Of a stretch of DNA of 64,000 bases, positions 41,878 through 49,635 are shown in pieces. The stretch covers positions 1,240,001 through 1,304,000 of the forward strand of contig CAVPSU010000001.1 of NCBI GenBank assembly GCA_963708715.1, read 5' to 3'. Source of the stretch: DAIOEK01 sp963708715. GTDB lineage: Bacteria; Chloroflexota; Anaerolineae; Anaerolineales; Anaerolineaceae. A model generated the notes under the pieces. The model ran no database searches. It had not been told where the DNA came from and saw only the letters and a list, made by a program, of their open reading frames with translations. The first letter of the stretch is position 1. Each line of letters begins with the position of its first letter. A program made the translations under genes and the position numbers.

Positions 41878-42864
41878 ATGAATTTCGGTGAAATCTTATC
41901 CAAAGCCTGGAAAATTGTCTGGAAGTATAAAGTCCTATGGATCTTTGGAATCCTGGCAAGTCTCGGTGGAGGTGGCGGAGGAGGTGGTGGCGGAAGCTCC
42001 AGTTATTCTACCAATGGGAACAATGGCAACTTCTTCAACAATAATCAGTTCAATTTACCACCTGAGTGGCAGCAGGGCTTTAACCAATTTGCTCGAACCA
42101 TGGCTGAAATTCCATGGTATGTATGGGTAGCCATTGGTCTTGGGGTATTGCTTTTGATACTCGTTGTCATCGTGCTCTCAACCATCGGAAAGATCGGTCT
42201 GATCCACGGTACACGCCTGGCGGATGATGGTGTGACGGCTTTGCCGTTCGGCAGTTTACTGTCGCAATCATTCCGGTACTTTTGGCGGGTTTTCTTATTT
42301 GATCTTTTGACCGGACTGGCTCTGTTTGTGGTTATTCTGATCTTGATAGTTCCATTGTTATTGGCAGGTGTCTTAACTATGGGTATCGGGTTATTATGTC
42401 TGATTCCCTTTATTTGTCTACTGGTTCCAGCTATAGCCTTGATCGGTGTTGTTTTGCAACAGGGCGTTATCGCTATCGTTGTAGAAAATGTTGGCGTTTT
42501 CGAAGGTTTGAAACTTGGCTGGAACGTGTTTAAGAAGAACTTCTGGAATGTGGTGCTGATGGCATTAGTTCTAGGCATTGGTTCGGCGATAGTTGGCATC
42601 ATCATCGCTCTACCGTTGCTCATCGTACTTGTTCCACCCATCATTTCACTTGTATCCAATGGGTTCAATTATTATGAAGGCATAACGAATACACTGCTTA
42701 TATCCGGCGTTTTGTGCTGTGTGATCTATCCCTTCTATCTGGTTTTCCAGGGCATCCTCACCGCTTATGTGCAATCTGCCTGGACTCTGACGTATCGACG
42801 GCTAACCAGTCACTCCGAACCAGTCTTAGAGGTGGAACCTCCAGCCCCGCTGGAGACAGTATAA
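41878..42864 (+). CDS. Multi-pass membrane protein of unknown function
   Basis: A 328-residue membrane protein with about six helices. The opening MNFGEILSKAWKIVWKYKVLWIFGILAS resembles uncharacterised proteins with a glycerophosphodiester-phosphodiesterase-like membrane domain; a run of ten glycines followed by Ser/Asn-rich sequence makes a flexible loop, and VAVGLKLGWNVFKK-like sequence (FEGLKLGWNVFKKNFWN) is conserved in that group. The C-terminus ends in LEVEPPAPLE. ATG 41878 has GGAGG six bases upstream; GTG 41866 is less likely. It is followed after seven bases by the VWA/FHA gene, but that gene has its own promoter over this stop codon. Confidence 0.7.
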   Translation: MNFGEILSKAWKIVWKYKVLWIFGILASLGGGGGGGGGGSSSYSTNGNNGNFFNNNQFNLPPEWQQGFNQFARTMAEIPWYVWVAIGLGVLLLILVVIVLSTIGKIGLIHGTRLADDGVTALPFGSLLSQSFRYFWRVFLFDLLTGLALFVVILILIVPLLLAGVLTMGIGLLCLIPFICLLVPAIALIGVVLQQGVIAIVVENVGVFEGLKLGWNVFKKNFWNVVLMALVLGIGSAIVGIIIALPLLIVLVPPIISLVSNGFNYYEGITNTLLISGVLCCVIYPFYLVFQGILTAYVQSAWTLTYRRLTSHSEPVLEVEPPAPLETV

Positions 42865-42865
42865 T
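42860..42865 (+). promoter_or_regulatory. -10 box of a leaderless promoter (VWA/FHA gene)
   Basis: TATAAT, six bases (CATTTC), ATG 42872. The box spans the stop codon (TAA 42862-42864) of the upstream gene. No Shine-Dalgarno sequence is present. Confidence 0.6.
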
Positions 42866-42871
42866 CATTTC

Positions 42872-44740
42872 ATGAGAAAACTGGCTTTACTGGCTATTCT
42901 GATCAGCCTGGTACTTCCCTGGACTGCTTTCGCACAGGGAGAGTACCAGGCTGGATTGATGAATCCAGACCTGGCGAAGTTTCCAATCGTATCGGCATAT
43001 ATGGATGCGCATGCACCTGATGGAACATTCCTTCATGGACTGGACCTGGCTTCGGTCCAGGTTCTCGAAGATGGTCAGTCGCTGCCTATAACTGATCTGA
43101 GTGAGTTGAGACATGGTGTTCAGATATCGATCGTGATCAACACTTCGCCTACCTTTTCATTACGTAATGGGAAAGGTGTAGCGCGCTACGAATACATTAA
43201 GCAATATATTGAGACCTTCGCACAAAGTCAGCGATCGATCACCATAGATGATCTGAATATTTTCACCAATGGGGTGGTTAATCAAACTCACCTTGAAGAT
43301 AGTCTCGCGTTTCAATCGGCGTTTGCCACTTTTCAGCCCGATTTGAAACAAACAGCGCCAAGTCTTGATCCGCTGACTAATGCGATCCAAACGGCATTCG
43401 AAAACCAGCAGAATCCTCCCATCGAAAAGGCGATTTTCTACTTTGCTCCACTTCCTGGCGAAGAGATGACTGAAACTGTCCGGTTGGATCTGATCACCCG
43501 CTCCAGGCAAGCTGGTGTACGGCTTTTTATTTGGATGGTAGCTTCACAAAATCAATTTGATGACCCCGAAGCCGCCAGCCTCCGTTCGCTTTCTGAAGAG
43601 ACCGGTGGAAAGTTCTTTGCTTTCTCAGGTGTGGAACCATTTTCTGAGGCACAGATCCTGATCGAACCGCTGCGTTTTTTGTATGGGATCCAATATCATT
43701 CCAATGTTCGGGATGCCGGAAACCATAAGATGGCAGTTCGGATAGACCTGCAGGATTCTACGGTCACATCTGCACCGATTACCTTTCCGATCGATCTTGA
43801 ACCCCCAAATCCGATCTTTGTGGGAGTTCCGGCAACCATCCAACGCACCGCTCCATCGAAAAGTAAAGATCCGATCCGTGAGCTTGCACCGCAACAACAA
43901 TTGATGGAGCTTCTGGTTGAATTTCCCGATGGATATCCACGCGCGATTGCATCATCTAGATTATTCGTGGATGGCATTGTTGTATCAGATAACAAGCAGG
44001 AACCTTTCACCCGCTTCGCCTGGGATCTGTCTACGTATACCTCAAGTGAGAAACACACCCTCCAGGCGGAAATTACCGATGAGCTTGGATTTACCCAAAC
44101 CAGCGCGATCCTCCCTGTGGAGATAGTTGTTACGATGCCCATCCAAAACTCATGGGTGGAATTCCTTACCGGTGGCGGCGTCTACCTATTACTTACGGCA
44201 GTCTTTATTCTGGGAGTACTCGCCACTATTGGCATCAACAACCTGAGGGATAAAGGTACGTTATTTCCAAAAGCGAGAGGGAAAGCACAACCTGGAGAAA
44301 CAACAGATGCCACCCAAAATAGAGGTTTTGGATACGTATCAGATGGATCTGTCCTTTCGGAAATGCCAGCCAGGACCTTCCAGGCGTCGCTTCAACTATT
44401 AGGGCGGAATATGAAACCGGTAGGAGATCCGCCAATTCAATTGGGCTTGGAACCGACCCGATTTGGGTCAGATTCCCAAAAAGCCACCGTTTGGATCGAA
44501 GATGACACACTGGAAGGTTTACATTGCACCATAAAACCGCAGGCAAATGGCACATACACCCTCACCGACCACCACACCGTACTGGGTACCTGGCTAAATT
44601 ACACAGCCATAACTGAAGATGAGACACCGCTCCAGCATGGGGATGTGATCCAGATTGGCGATTTATCTTATCGATATGAAGAAGATCCTCCCCGGCGAAT
44701 TAGTACAGTGGAGGTTAAGCCGTATAATAGCAATCAATGA
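42872..44740 (+). CDS. Exported VWA-like protein with transmembrane helix and cytoplasmic FHA domain
   Basis: A 622-residue signalling-type membrane protein. A signal peptide (LALLAILISLVLPWTAFAQG) is followed by a VWA-like domain (QISIVINTSPTFSLRNGKG, later ARLFIWMVASQNQF-like sequence), a second beta-rich region, one transmembrane helix near residue 430 (GGVYLLLTAVFILGVLATIGI), and a cytoplasmic FHA-like domain at 525-610 (IQLGLEPTRFGSDSQKATVWI, DDTLEGLHCTIKPQANGTY, then GTWLNY). The usual phosphothreonine-binding Arg/Ser pair is partly changed (RFGSD, LEGLH). It overlaps the PP2C gene by four bases, so reversible Thr phosphorylation sensed by the FHA domain is a reasonable hypothesis. A Ser/Thr kinase gene is not seen here. 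Confidence 0.78.
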   Translation: MRKLALLAILISLVLPWTAFAQGEYQAGLMNPDLAKFPIVSAYMDAHAPDGTFLHGLDLASVQVLEDGQSLPITDLSELRHGVQISIVINTSPTFSLRNGKGVARYEYIKQYIETFAQSQRSITIDDLNIFTNGVVNQTHLEDSLAFQSAFATFQPDLKQTAPSLDPLTNAIQTAFENQQNPPIEKAIFYFAPLPGEEMTETVRLDLITRSRQAGVRLFIWMVASQNQFDDPEAASLRSLSEETGGKFFAFSGVEPFSEAQILIEPLRFLYGIQYHSNVRDAGNHKMAVRIDLQDSTVTSAPITFPIDLEPPNPIFVGVPATIQRTAPSKSKDPIRELAPQQQLMELLVEFPDGYPRAIASSRLFVDGIVVSDNKQEPFTRFAWDLSTYTSSEKHTLQAEITDELGFTQTSAILPVEIVVTMPIQNSWVEFLTGGGVYLLLTAVFILGVLATIGINNLRDKGTLFPKARGKAQPGETTDATQNRGFGYVSDGSVLSEMPARTFQASLQLLGRNMKPVGDPPIQLGLEPTRFGSDSQKATVWIEDDTLEGLHCTIKPQANGTYTLTDHHTVLGTWLNYTAITEDETPLQHGDVIQIGDLSYRYEEDPPRRISTVEVKPYNSNQ

Positions 44741-45597
44741 TTCGCATCAAGAATTCCCACCTTCAAATAGCAGCGCAAACACATCCGGGAATGACCGGAA
44801 AGAATAACGAAGACCGATACGCGGTAGACAGTTTTCGGCTCTCATCATCCAATTCTACCCCGGTCACTTTCGCGGTTGTTTGTGATGGAATTGGCGGGCA
44901 CCGTTCTGGCGAAATTGCGGCAGAACTGGCTACAGACGTGATCATGACTACGGTTGCGAACAGCTTTGGTGATCGTCCCCTCAAAACCATGCTATTGGCA
45001 ATTCAGATGGCGAATGAAGCAATATACTCGCATGCTCAATCATCAGAGGACTCTAAAGGCATGGGAGCAACCATCGCTATGGTATGGTTCGAAGCCAATC
45101 GTTTGTATACCACGACGATAGGTGATTCAAGAATATATTTAATTCGCGGCGGAAGTATTCGGCAGGTGAGTACCGACCATACCTGGGTGCAGGAAGCGCT
45201 GGCAAATGGGACAATCACGCGGCAGGAGGCGATAAATCATCCGAATTCGCATGTGATCCGCCGGTATCTGGGCGCTCCGGTTGTGCCCCAGGCAGACCAG
45301 CGGCTCAGTTTACGCAAGGAAGAAGATGATTCACAGATGGTTGCCAATCAGGGTGTTGAGCTTAGGGAAAATGACCTGGTCTTGCTGTGTAGCGATGGTT
45401 TGACCGATCATGTTCTCGATCACGAGATCGTTGAGATCATATTAAAACATCCGGGTAAGATTCAACAGAATGTGAACGAAATGGTAAAACTGGCGTGTGC
45501 TAGAGGGGGTAAAGACAATATCACCATCGTTCTGCTCAGGCTGCCAGAAAAAAATAGAAATTTATTTCAGACCTTATTTGGAAACCGGATAAATTAG
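44737..45597 (+). CDS. PP2C-family Ser/Thr protein phosphatase
   Basis: A 286-residue metal-dependent phosphatase of the Stp/PppL type. Motifs in order: QTHPGMTGKNNEDRYAV (Asp metal ligand), VVCDGIGGHRSGEIAA (DGxGG), MGATIAMVWFE, TTTIGDSRIYLIR, STDHTWVQEALANG, LLCSDGLTDHV, and GGKDNITIVLLR. All metal ligands are present, so it should be active. A basic N-terminal ten residues precede the domain. It overlaps the VWA/FHA gene by four bases (ATGA); TATAAT lies eight bases before the start inside that gene but coupling explains translation. It likely reverses phosphorylation read by the FHA protein. Confidence 0.93.
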   Translation: MIRIKNSHLQIAAQTHPGMTGKNNEDRYAVDSFRLSSSNSTPVTFAVVCDGIGGHRSGEIAAELATDVIMTTVANSFGDRPLKTMLLAIQMANEAIYSHAQSSEDSKGMGATIAMVWFEANRLYTTTIGDSRIYLIRGGSIRQVSTDHTWVQEALANGTITRQEAINHPNSHVIRRYLGAPVVPQADQRLSLRKEEDDSQMVANQGVELRENDLVLLCSDGLTDHVLDHEIVEIILKHPGKIQQNVNEMVKLACARGGKDNITIVLLRLPEKNRNLFQTLFGNRIN

Positions 45598-45631
45598 AAC
45601 CATCCCACCATATATCGGATTAATATTTTTC

Positions 45632-46243
45632 CTATTTCATTTCCTGCCGACCCGAGAGCGCCCGGAGAATTGTGTTCAAATCTGCATATTCCAATTCTCC
45701 ACCGACGGGTAAGCCGCGCGCCAGGCGGGTTACCTGTACCCCGAGTGTAACTAATTGCCTTTGAAGATACTGTGCCGTGGCGTCCCCTTCCATGCTCGGG
45801 TTGGTCGCCAAAATCACTTCTCGAATCGTTCCGGCTTTGATCCGATCCACCAGCTGACGGATCATGAGATCGTCCGGTCCAATTCCTTCGATGGGTGATA
45901 AAACCCCGTGCAATACATGGTACACACCGCCGTATGCTTGTGTTTTCTCCAGTACAAGAACGTCCAGTGGCTTTTCGACCACGCAGATCAGTCCAGTATC
46001 TCTCTGGTCATTTGCACAAATCTCACAGGTGTCCTGCCCAGAAAGAGTGATATTAAAGCAGGTCTTGCAAAATGCGATTCCGGTTTTCAAGTTTGTCAAC
46101 GCATCGGCAAGGCTCGTAGATATTTCGTCGGGCGCATTCAGTAGATAGAAGGCAAGCCTTGATGCGGTCTTTGGACCTACTCCCGGCAATCGCGATAAAG
46201 CTTCAATCACATCCTGGATTGGTTTTGGAGTATCGGACATCAC
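45632..46243 (-). CDS. recR: Recombination protein RecR
   Basis: A 203-residue RecR that acts with RecO and RecF in loading RecA at gaps. The helix-hairpin-helix is LSRLPGVGPKTASRLAFYLL, the zinc finger is CKTCFNITLSGQDTCEIC, and the Toprim domain has ICVVEKPLDVLVLE and EVILATNPSMEGDATAQYL; the C-terminal Walker-like tail is ARGLPVGGELEYADLNTILRAL. Everything expected is present. It is the last gene of the canonical dnaX-ybaB-recR operon, with a one-base spacing from ybaB. Confidence 0.96.
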   Translation of the reverse strand: MMSDTPKPIQDVIEALSRLPGVGPKTASRLAFYLLNAPDEISTSLADALTNLKTGIAFCKTCFNITLSGQDTCEICANDQRDTGLICVVEKPLDVLVLEKTQAYGGVYHVLHGVLSPIEGIGPDDLMIRQLVDRIKAGTIREVILATNPSMEGDATAQYLQRQLVTLGVQVTRLARGLPVGGELEYADLNTILRALSGRQEMK

Positions 46244-46585
46244 TTATAATCCAAGTCCGCCTAATCCACCAGCCAATGGTCCAAGCCGTTGTGAGGCAAG
46301 CTCACGGGATTGATCGAGCGACGCATTGATGGCGCTTAAGATCATGTCTTGCAACATTTCCGCATCGGCATCTTTCAACATCTCGGGGTCGATTTCAACC
46401 CCTCTGCAATGCTGATCACCGGTCATGGTAATCTTGATCGCTCCACCACCAACTGACGAGGTGACAGTCTCCTGAGCTAAAGCATCCTGTGCTTGAGCCA
46501 TCTGTTCTTGCAGTTTCTTGATCTGTTGCATCATGCCGCCGCCAGCCATTCCTCCGCCAGCGGGACGATTGAATCCTTTTGCCAT
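46244..46585 (-). CDS. ybaB: YbaB/EbfC family nucleoid-associated protein
   Basis: A 113-residue DNA-binding protein. A Gly/Met-rich N-terminus (GFNRPAGGGMAGGGMMQQIKKLQEQM) is followed by a helix and the conserved GGAIKITMTGDQHCRGVEIDPEML, then a helix with SLDQSRELASQRLG. It forms dimers shaped like tweezers that bind DNA without strong sequence preference. The Gly-rich head is longer than usual. GGAGGA precedes ATG 46585. It lies between dnaX and recR, as in many bacteria. Confidence 0.94.
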   Translation of the reverse strand: MAKGFNRPAGGGMAGGGMMQQIKKLQEQMAQAQDALAQETVTSSVGGGAIKITMTGDQHCRGVEIDPEMLKDADAEMLQDMILSAINASLDQSRELASQRLGPLAGGLGGLGL

Positions 46586-46606
46586 GGTTCACTCCTCCAA
46601 TACTAA

Positions 46607-48295
46607 TTAATTTACTTCTGGTTTTTCATTTTCGTTTACATCCTGGACATTCACAACCTGCCCGCCCAGTTCACGGAGTGCAGATCCTACCAGAGATTCC
46701 TGACCAGCTTGCTTATCCTGAGAGATATCTGCGGTACTTACACTGGTTACCTCGCAACGAATAGACATGGATAATCCAGTCACCTGTTGAATAGCCTTGC
46801 TGGTGATATCTAAATGGTCATTGGATTCCATTTTTGTCTTAATTAAGTCGGAAGCAAATACCAAGCGAACGCATCCATCTTTGATCCCATTGAAATGGCA
46901 TGAGTTTACCAGTGCCTGGGTCCCAGGTGAAAGCTTGCGAACTGTTTCAATTATCTTTCGCCAGTTCTGCTGAATTAATTGATGGTCACTCGTTCCTGAG
47001 CGCATCGGATTATCTAATGCGATGTCCGTTGTATCCTCGCTCACAATTTCCACCGATTCTATCATTTCTTCTTTAGTTGAAACGACGTGATCAGTCTTCG
47101 GTGAAAGATCTTGCTGCACAACCGGTTCTGAAGCTGATTTTTCCTTTTCAACCCGTGCTGATCGCCCTACTTTTTGAATGGGTGGATCCTTTTCCCGGGT
47201 TCGATTCACATCCAGGTCCGATTGAATGGATCTTGCAAACGCTAATTCCAATGCAAGACCTGGCTGCCACGAACTTGATCGACTATCTCCGGCGGCAAGA
47301 TTAAACTGATTTATTGAATCAAGCAGATCTCTCTGGGAGAACAAGTCCGCCTGTTTTACCATGACTTCCCAAACCTCTTGCGCCACATCCACCAGACTGC
47401 GATTACCAGATTTTACCAGGAGGATATTTCGTAAGTATTCAACTATTTGTCTCGCTAATTGGCGCGCATCGGTTCCTGTGTCAAGTGCTTTTTGAATCTG
47501 ATTCAAACCTTCTGCAAGGTTCCTGGCAATCAAATAGTCGGTCAGGTTGACAACGCTTGTGCTGGTAGCTGTCCCCAGTACTGTATCAGCCAATTCAAGA
47601 GTTACTTTCTGATTTGAGGATGTCAATTGATCCAATAACGAAATTCCATCCCGCAAACTTCCGGTCGCCTGGCGTGCAACAAGTAAAAATACTTCCGGTT
47701 CGATCTCAAATCCTTCCTCATTCGCCTTCTTCTTAAGAAGATCCACCATCACCGGAACGGATAATCGTCGAAATTCATGCCTCTGACAACGTGATAGCAC
47801 TGTCGCCGGAATTTTGTGAATTTCTGTGGTCGCGAGAATAAATATCGCATGGGAAGGTGGTTCTTCCAATGTTTTTAATAAGGCATTGAAAGCCGCCGTT
47901 GAAAGCATGTGAACTTCATCGATAATATAAACTTTGTATTTTCCACTGTTGGGCGAGAAATTGATCTTATCGCGCAGGTCGCGTACATCCTCAACACTGG
48001 TGTTCGAGGCAGCATCGATCTCGATCAAATCCAGGTAATTTCCATTGTCAACCGCCAGACAGTGTTGGCACGCATCGCAGGGTTTTTCTTGATCGTCCGG
48101 ACCCAGGCAATTGACTGCCTTTGCCAACAACCTTGCAGTGGTTGTCTTACCAGTTCCGCGTGGACCAGAAAACAGGTAGGCATGCCCAACCCTTCCAGTT
48201 GATATCGCATTCTTCAGGGTTTGTACGATATGATCCTGGCCGACAACTTCGCTCCAGGTTTTTGGCCGCCATTTACGGTAGAGCGCTTGAGACAT
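46607..48295 (-). CDS. dnaX: DNA polymerase III subunit gamma/tau
   Basis: A 562-residue clamp-loader ATPase. ALYRKWRPKTWSEVVGQDHIVQTL is the DnaX opening, Walker A is FSGPRGTGKTTTARLL, the zinc module is CLGPDDQEKPCDACQHC, Walker B is VYIIDEVHMLS, and the SRC motif is VLSRCQRHEFRR. The DNA pol III collar domain follows. The C-terminal tau-like region has a Glu/Ser-rich linker (residues 370-440) and a short globular end. No obvious slippery A run for a programmed frameshift to gamma was seen. It starts the dnaX-ybaB-recR operon. Confidence 0.95.
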   Translation of the reverse strand: MSQALYRKWRPKTWSEVVGQDHIVQTLKNAISTGRVGHAYLFSGPRGTGKTTTARLLAKAVNCLGPDDQEKPCDACQHCLAVDNGNYLDLIEIDAASNTSVEDVRDLRDKINFSPNSGKYKVYIIDEVHMLSTAAFNALLKTLEEPPSHAIFILATTEIHKIPATVLSRCQRHEFRRLSVPVMVDLLKKKANEEGFEIEPEVFLLVARQATGSLRDGISLLDQLTSSNQKVTLELADTVLGTATSTSVVNLTDYLIARNLAEGLNQIQKALDTGTDARQLARQIVEYLRNILLVKSGNRSLVDVAQEVWEVMVKQADLFSQRDLLDSINQFNLAAGDSRSSSWQPGLALELAFARSIQSDLDVNRTREKDPPIQKVGRSARVEKEKSASEPVVQQDLSPKTDHVVSTKEEMIESVEIVSEDTTDIALDNPMRSGTSDHQLIQQNWRKIIETVRKLSPGTQALVNSCHFNGIKDGCVRLVFASDLIKTKMESNDHLDITSKAIQQVTGLSMSIRCEVTSVSTADISQDKQAGQESLVGSALRELGGQVVNVQDVNENEKPEVN

Positions 48296-48306
48296 AATTC
48301 ATCCAA

Positions 48307-48840
48307 TCAGGGTATTAAATAAGTCGCCTGGATGTTGCCCAGGTAATCAATGAGTGTGACCGTTTCACCCTGTTGCCAGATTGGTTCGTTCTGGTTCCAG
48401 AAGAGATCGATCACTGTATTTACTCCAACCGTGCTATGGACAAAGACTCCACCACCTTCATATAAAGTCAAATCAGGAAATATATAAGTGTTACCGTTCT
48501 CGTCCTGTAATTTCCAATTTGTCAGCTTCAACTCATCAGAACCTTTGCGCTTCAGGATGATCACTTCACTGGCAACACTACCCGATCCGATGACATTTTC
48601 AATAGCGATGAGCCCTTTCGGAATGTCTTTTACCTCAGTAGGCATCGGAGTCGCCGGGACTTCTGTTATAGATACCTCAGGTGGATTGATCCCTGGTACA
48701 ACTACTTTGGTAGGCTCTGATGGTTTTAGGAGCGCTGGACGGTTTCCTGGATCCCACAACCAGAGTACGGCAAGAATGGTGCAAGCAGAAACAACAACAT
48801 TCAATAGTAAGAAAAGGACGATGCGTTTTGACTGTCTCAT
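48307..48840 (-). CDS. Membrane-anchored lamin-tail-domain protein
   Basis: A 177-residue protein with one N-terminal membrane helix (RIVLFLLLNVVVSACTILAVLWLW), a Pro-rich linker, and a C-terminal lamin tail domain (LTD): IAIENVIGSGSVASEVIILKR, LKLTNWKLQDENGNTYIFPDLTL and GGGVFVHSTVGVNT, a beta-sandwich pattern I recognise from bacterial LTD proteins. These are thought to mediate envelope or surface binding; no specific role is known. GGGAGCAG lies just before ATG 48840. It lies 11 bases upstream of dnaX, so it may be cotranscribed with it. Confidence 0.75.
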   Translation of the reverse strand: MRQSKRIVLFLLLNVVVSACTILAVLWLWDPGNRPALLKPSEPTKVVVPGINPPEVSITEVPATPMPTEVKDIPKGLIAIENVIGSGSVASEVIILKRKGSDELKLTNWKLQDENGNTYIFPDLTLYEGGGVFVHSTVGVNTVIDLFWNQNEPIWQQGETVTLIDYLGNIQATYLIP

Positions 48841-48945
48841 CTGCTGCTCCCAATGATCAACTTCGCTCGAATGAATAAGGTGAGGTTATGAGTCTATTTT
48901 AATCCATCCTGTGGTATAGTGTTGGCTGCAGGGAGGACTAGTTTT

Positions 48946-49419
48946 ATGTTTTGGATCATTGATGGTCACAACCTGATCCCGTTTATTCCTGGAATAAGCT
49001 TAAGCGATTTGGATGATGAGAGCAAGCTCATCCAATGGTTGCTCGATCACACCCACAACCAACAGGATATCGTCGATGTCTATTTCGACAAGGCGCCGAT
49101 TGGCTTTCCCGCCAGTAAGAAATTTGGTAGAGTGACCGCACACTTTGTCCGGACCGGGAAGACCGCAGATCAGGCGATTATTGATAGACTGCGCCATCTG
49201 GGAAAGTCTGCTCGAAATGTGAGCGTTGTCAGTTCAGATCATCAAGTCCAACTGAATGCGCGCGCGCAACTTGCGAGGGTGGTTTCCTCTCCCGAATTCG
49301 TTCAAAAGATGACCGCAGCAAAACAATTGGAACCAGACTCGGAAAAAACAGATTTCAATATATCCTCAGATGAAGTGGATAAATGGATGAATTTGTTCGA
49401 CCAGGATCGTGCGAAATAA
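48946..49419 (+). CDS. NYN/PIN-like RNase domain protein (YacP-like)
   Basis: A 157-residue protein with the NYN-type PIN fold. MFWIIDGHNLIPFIP carries the first catalytic Asp and Asn; VDVYFDKAPIG the second acidic region; and TADQAIIDRL with NVSVVSSDHQVQL the remaining acidic residues, so the nuclease centre looks intact. Related YacP/Rae1 proteins cut mRNA on the ribosome in Firmicutes; that role here is only suggested. ATG 48946 has GGGAGGA eight bases upstream, with TATAGT near 48915 as the likely -10. Next downstream is the structured RNA locus at 49478. Confidence 0.8.
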   Translation: MFWIIDGHNLIPFIPGISLSDLDDESKLIQWLLDHTHNQQDIVDVYFDKAPIGFPASKKFGRVTAHFVRTGKTADQAIIDRLRHLGKSARNVSVVSSDHQVQLNARAQLARVVSSPEFVQKMTAAKQLEPDSEKTDFNISSDEVDKWMNLFDQDRAK

Positions 49420-49465
49420 CCCTTTGAAGGTTATACGCGAAATTTTATTCCGACAAAGTGGGTCA

Positions 49466-49471
49466 TATAAT
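49466..49471 (+). promoter_or_regulatory. -10 box for the structured RNA
   Basis: TATAAT lies seven bases before the first base of hairpin 1 (49479). The -35 region (TTTTAT at 49443) is weak. Confidence 0.5.
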
Positions 49472-49477
49472 GTATAC

Positions 49478-49625
49478 AAGACACTAGGTAATATTAATGG
49501 TATTGGTGTCTATCATCTGAATTTTTACCTTGTTTGCTCGTCCCCCCCGAGTAGATAAGAACTTCAGATGAGTACTCTCCCTATATAGGTCACCAGGTAT
49601 TCCCCCCATATCTGGTGACCTGCAT
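49478..49625 (+). ncRNA. Candidate structured small RNA with two UCCCCCC hairpin loops
   Basis: The 216-base gap between two genes folds almost completely. Hairpin 1: 49479-49487 with 49503-49511 (9 pairs, two G-U). Hairpin 2: closing stem TCATCTGAA (49513-49521) with TTCAGATGA (49563-49571), then an inner 12-pair stem 49529-49540 with 49548-49559 (three G-U) capped by TCCCCCC (49541-49547). Hairpin 3: 49587-49600 with 49608-49621 (14 pairs, one G-U) capped by TCCCCCC (49601-49607). The G-U pairs are only valid for a plus-strand transcript. The same C-rich loop twice points to pairing with Shine-Dalgarno GGGGA/GGAGG sequences, as C-rich Firmicute small RNAs do. No clear T run ends it. No known family is recognised. 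Confidence 0.6.
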
Positions 49626-49635
49626 TTAAGGAGGG

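Noticed and set aside
42045..42668. A 207-codon minus-strand frame inside the Gly-rich membrane protein gene
   Set aside because: Its Thr/Asn/Ile-rich text is what a membrane protein gene gives when read backwards.
49478..49625. SRP RNA, 6S RNA or tmRNA at the structured locus
   Set aside because: The SRP tetraloop/GGAA context, the long central-bubble rod of 6S RNA and a tag frame with tRNA-like end are all missing.
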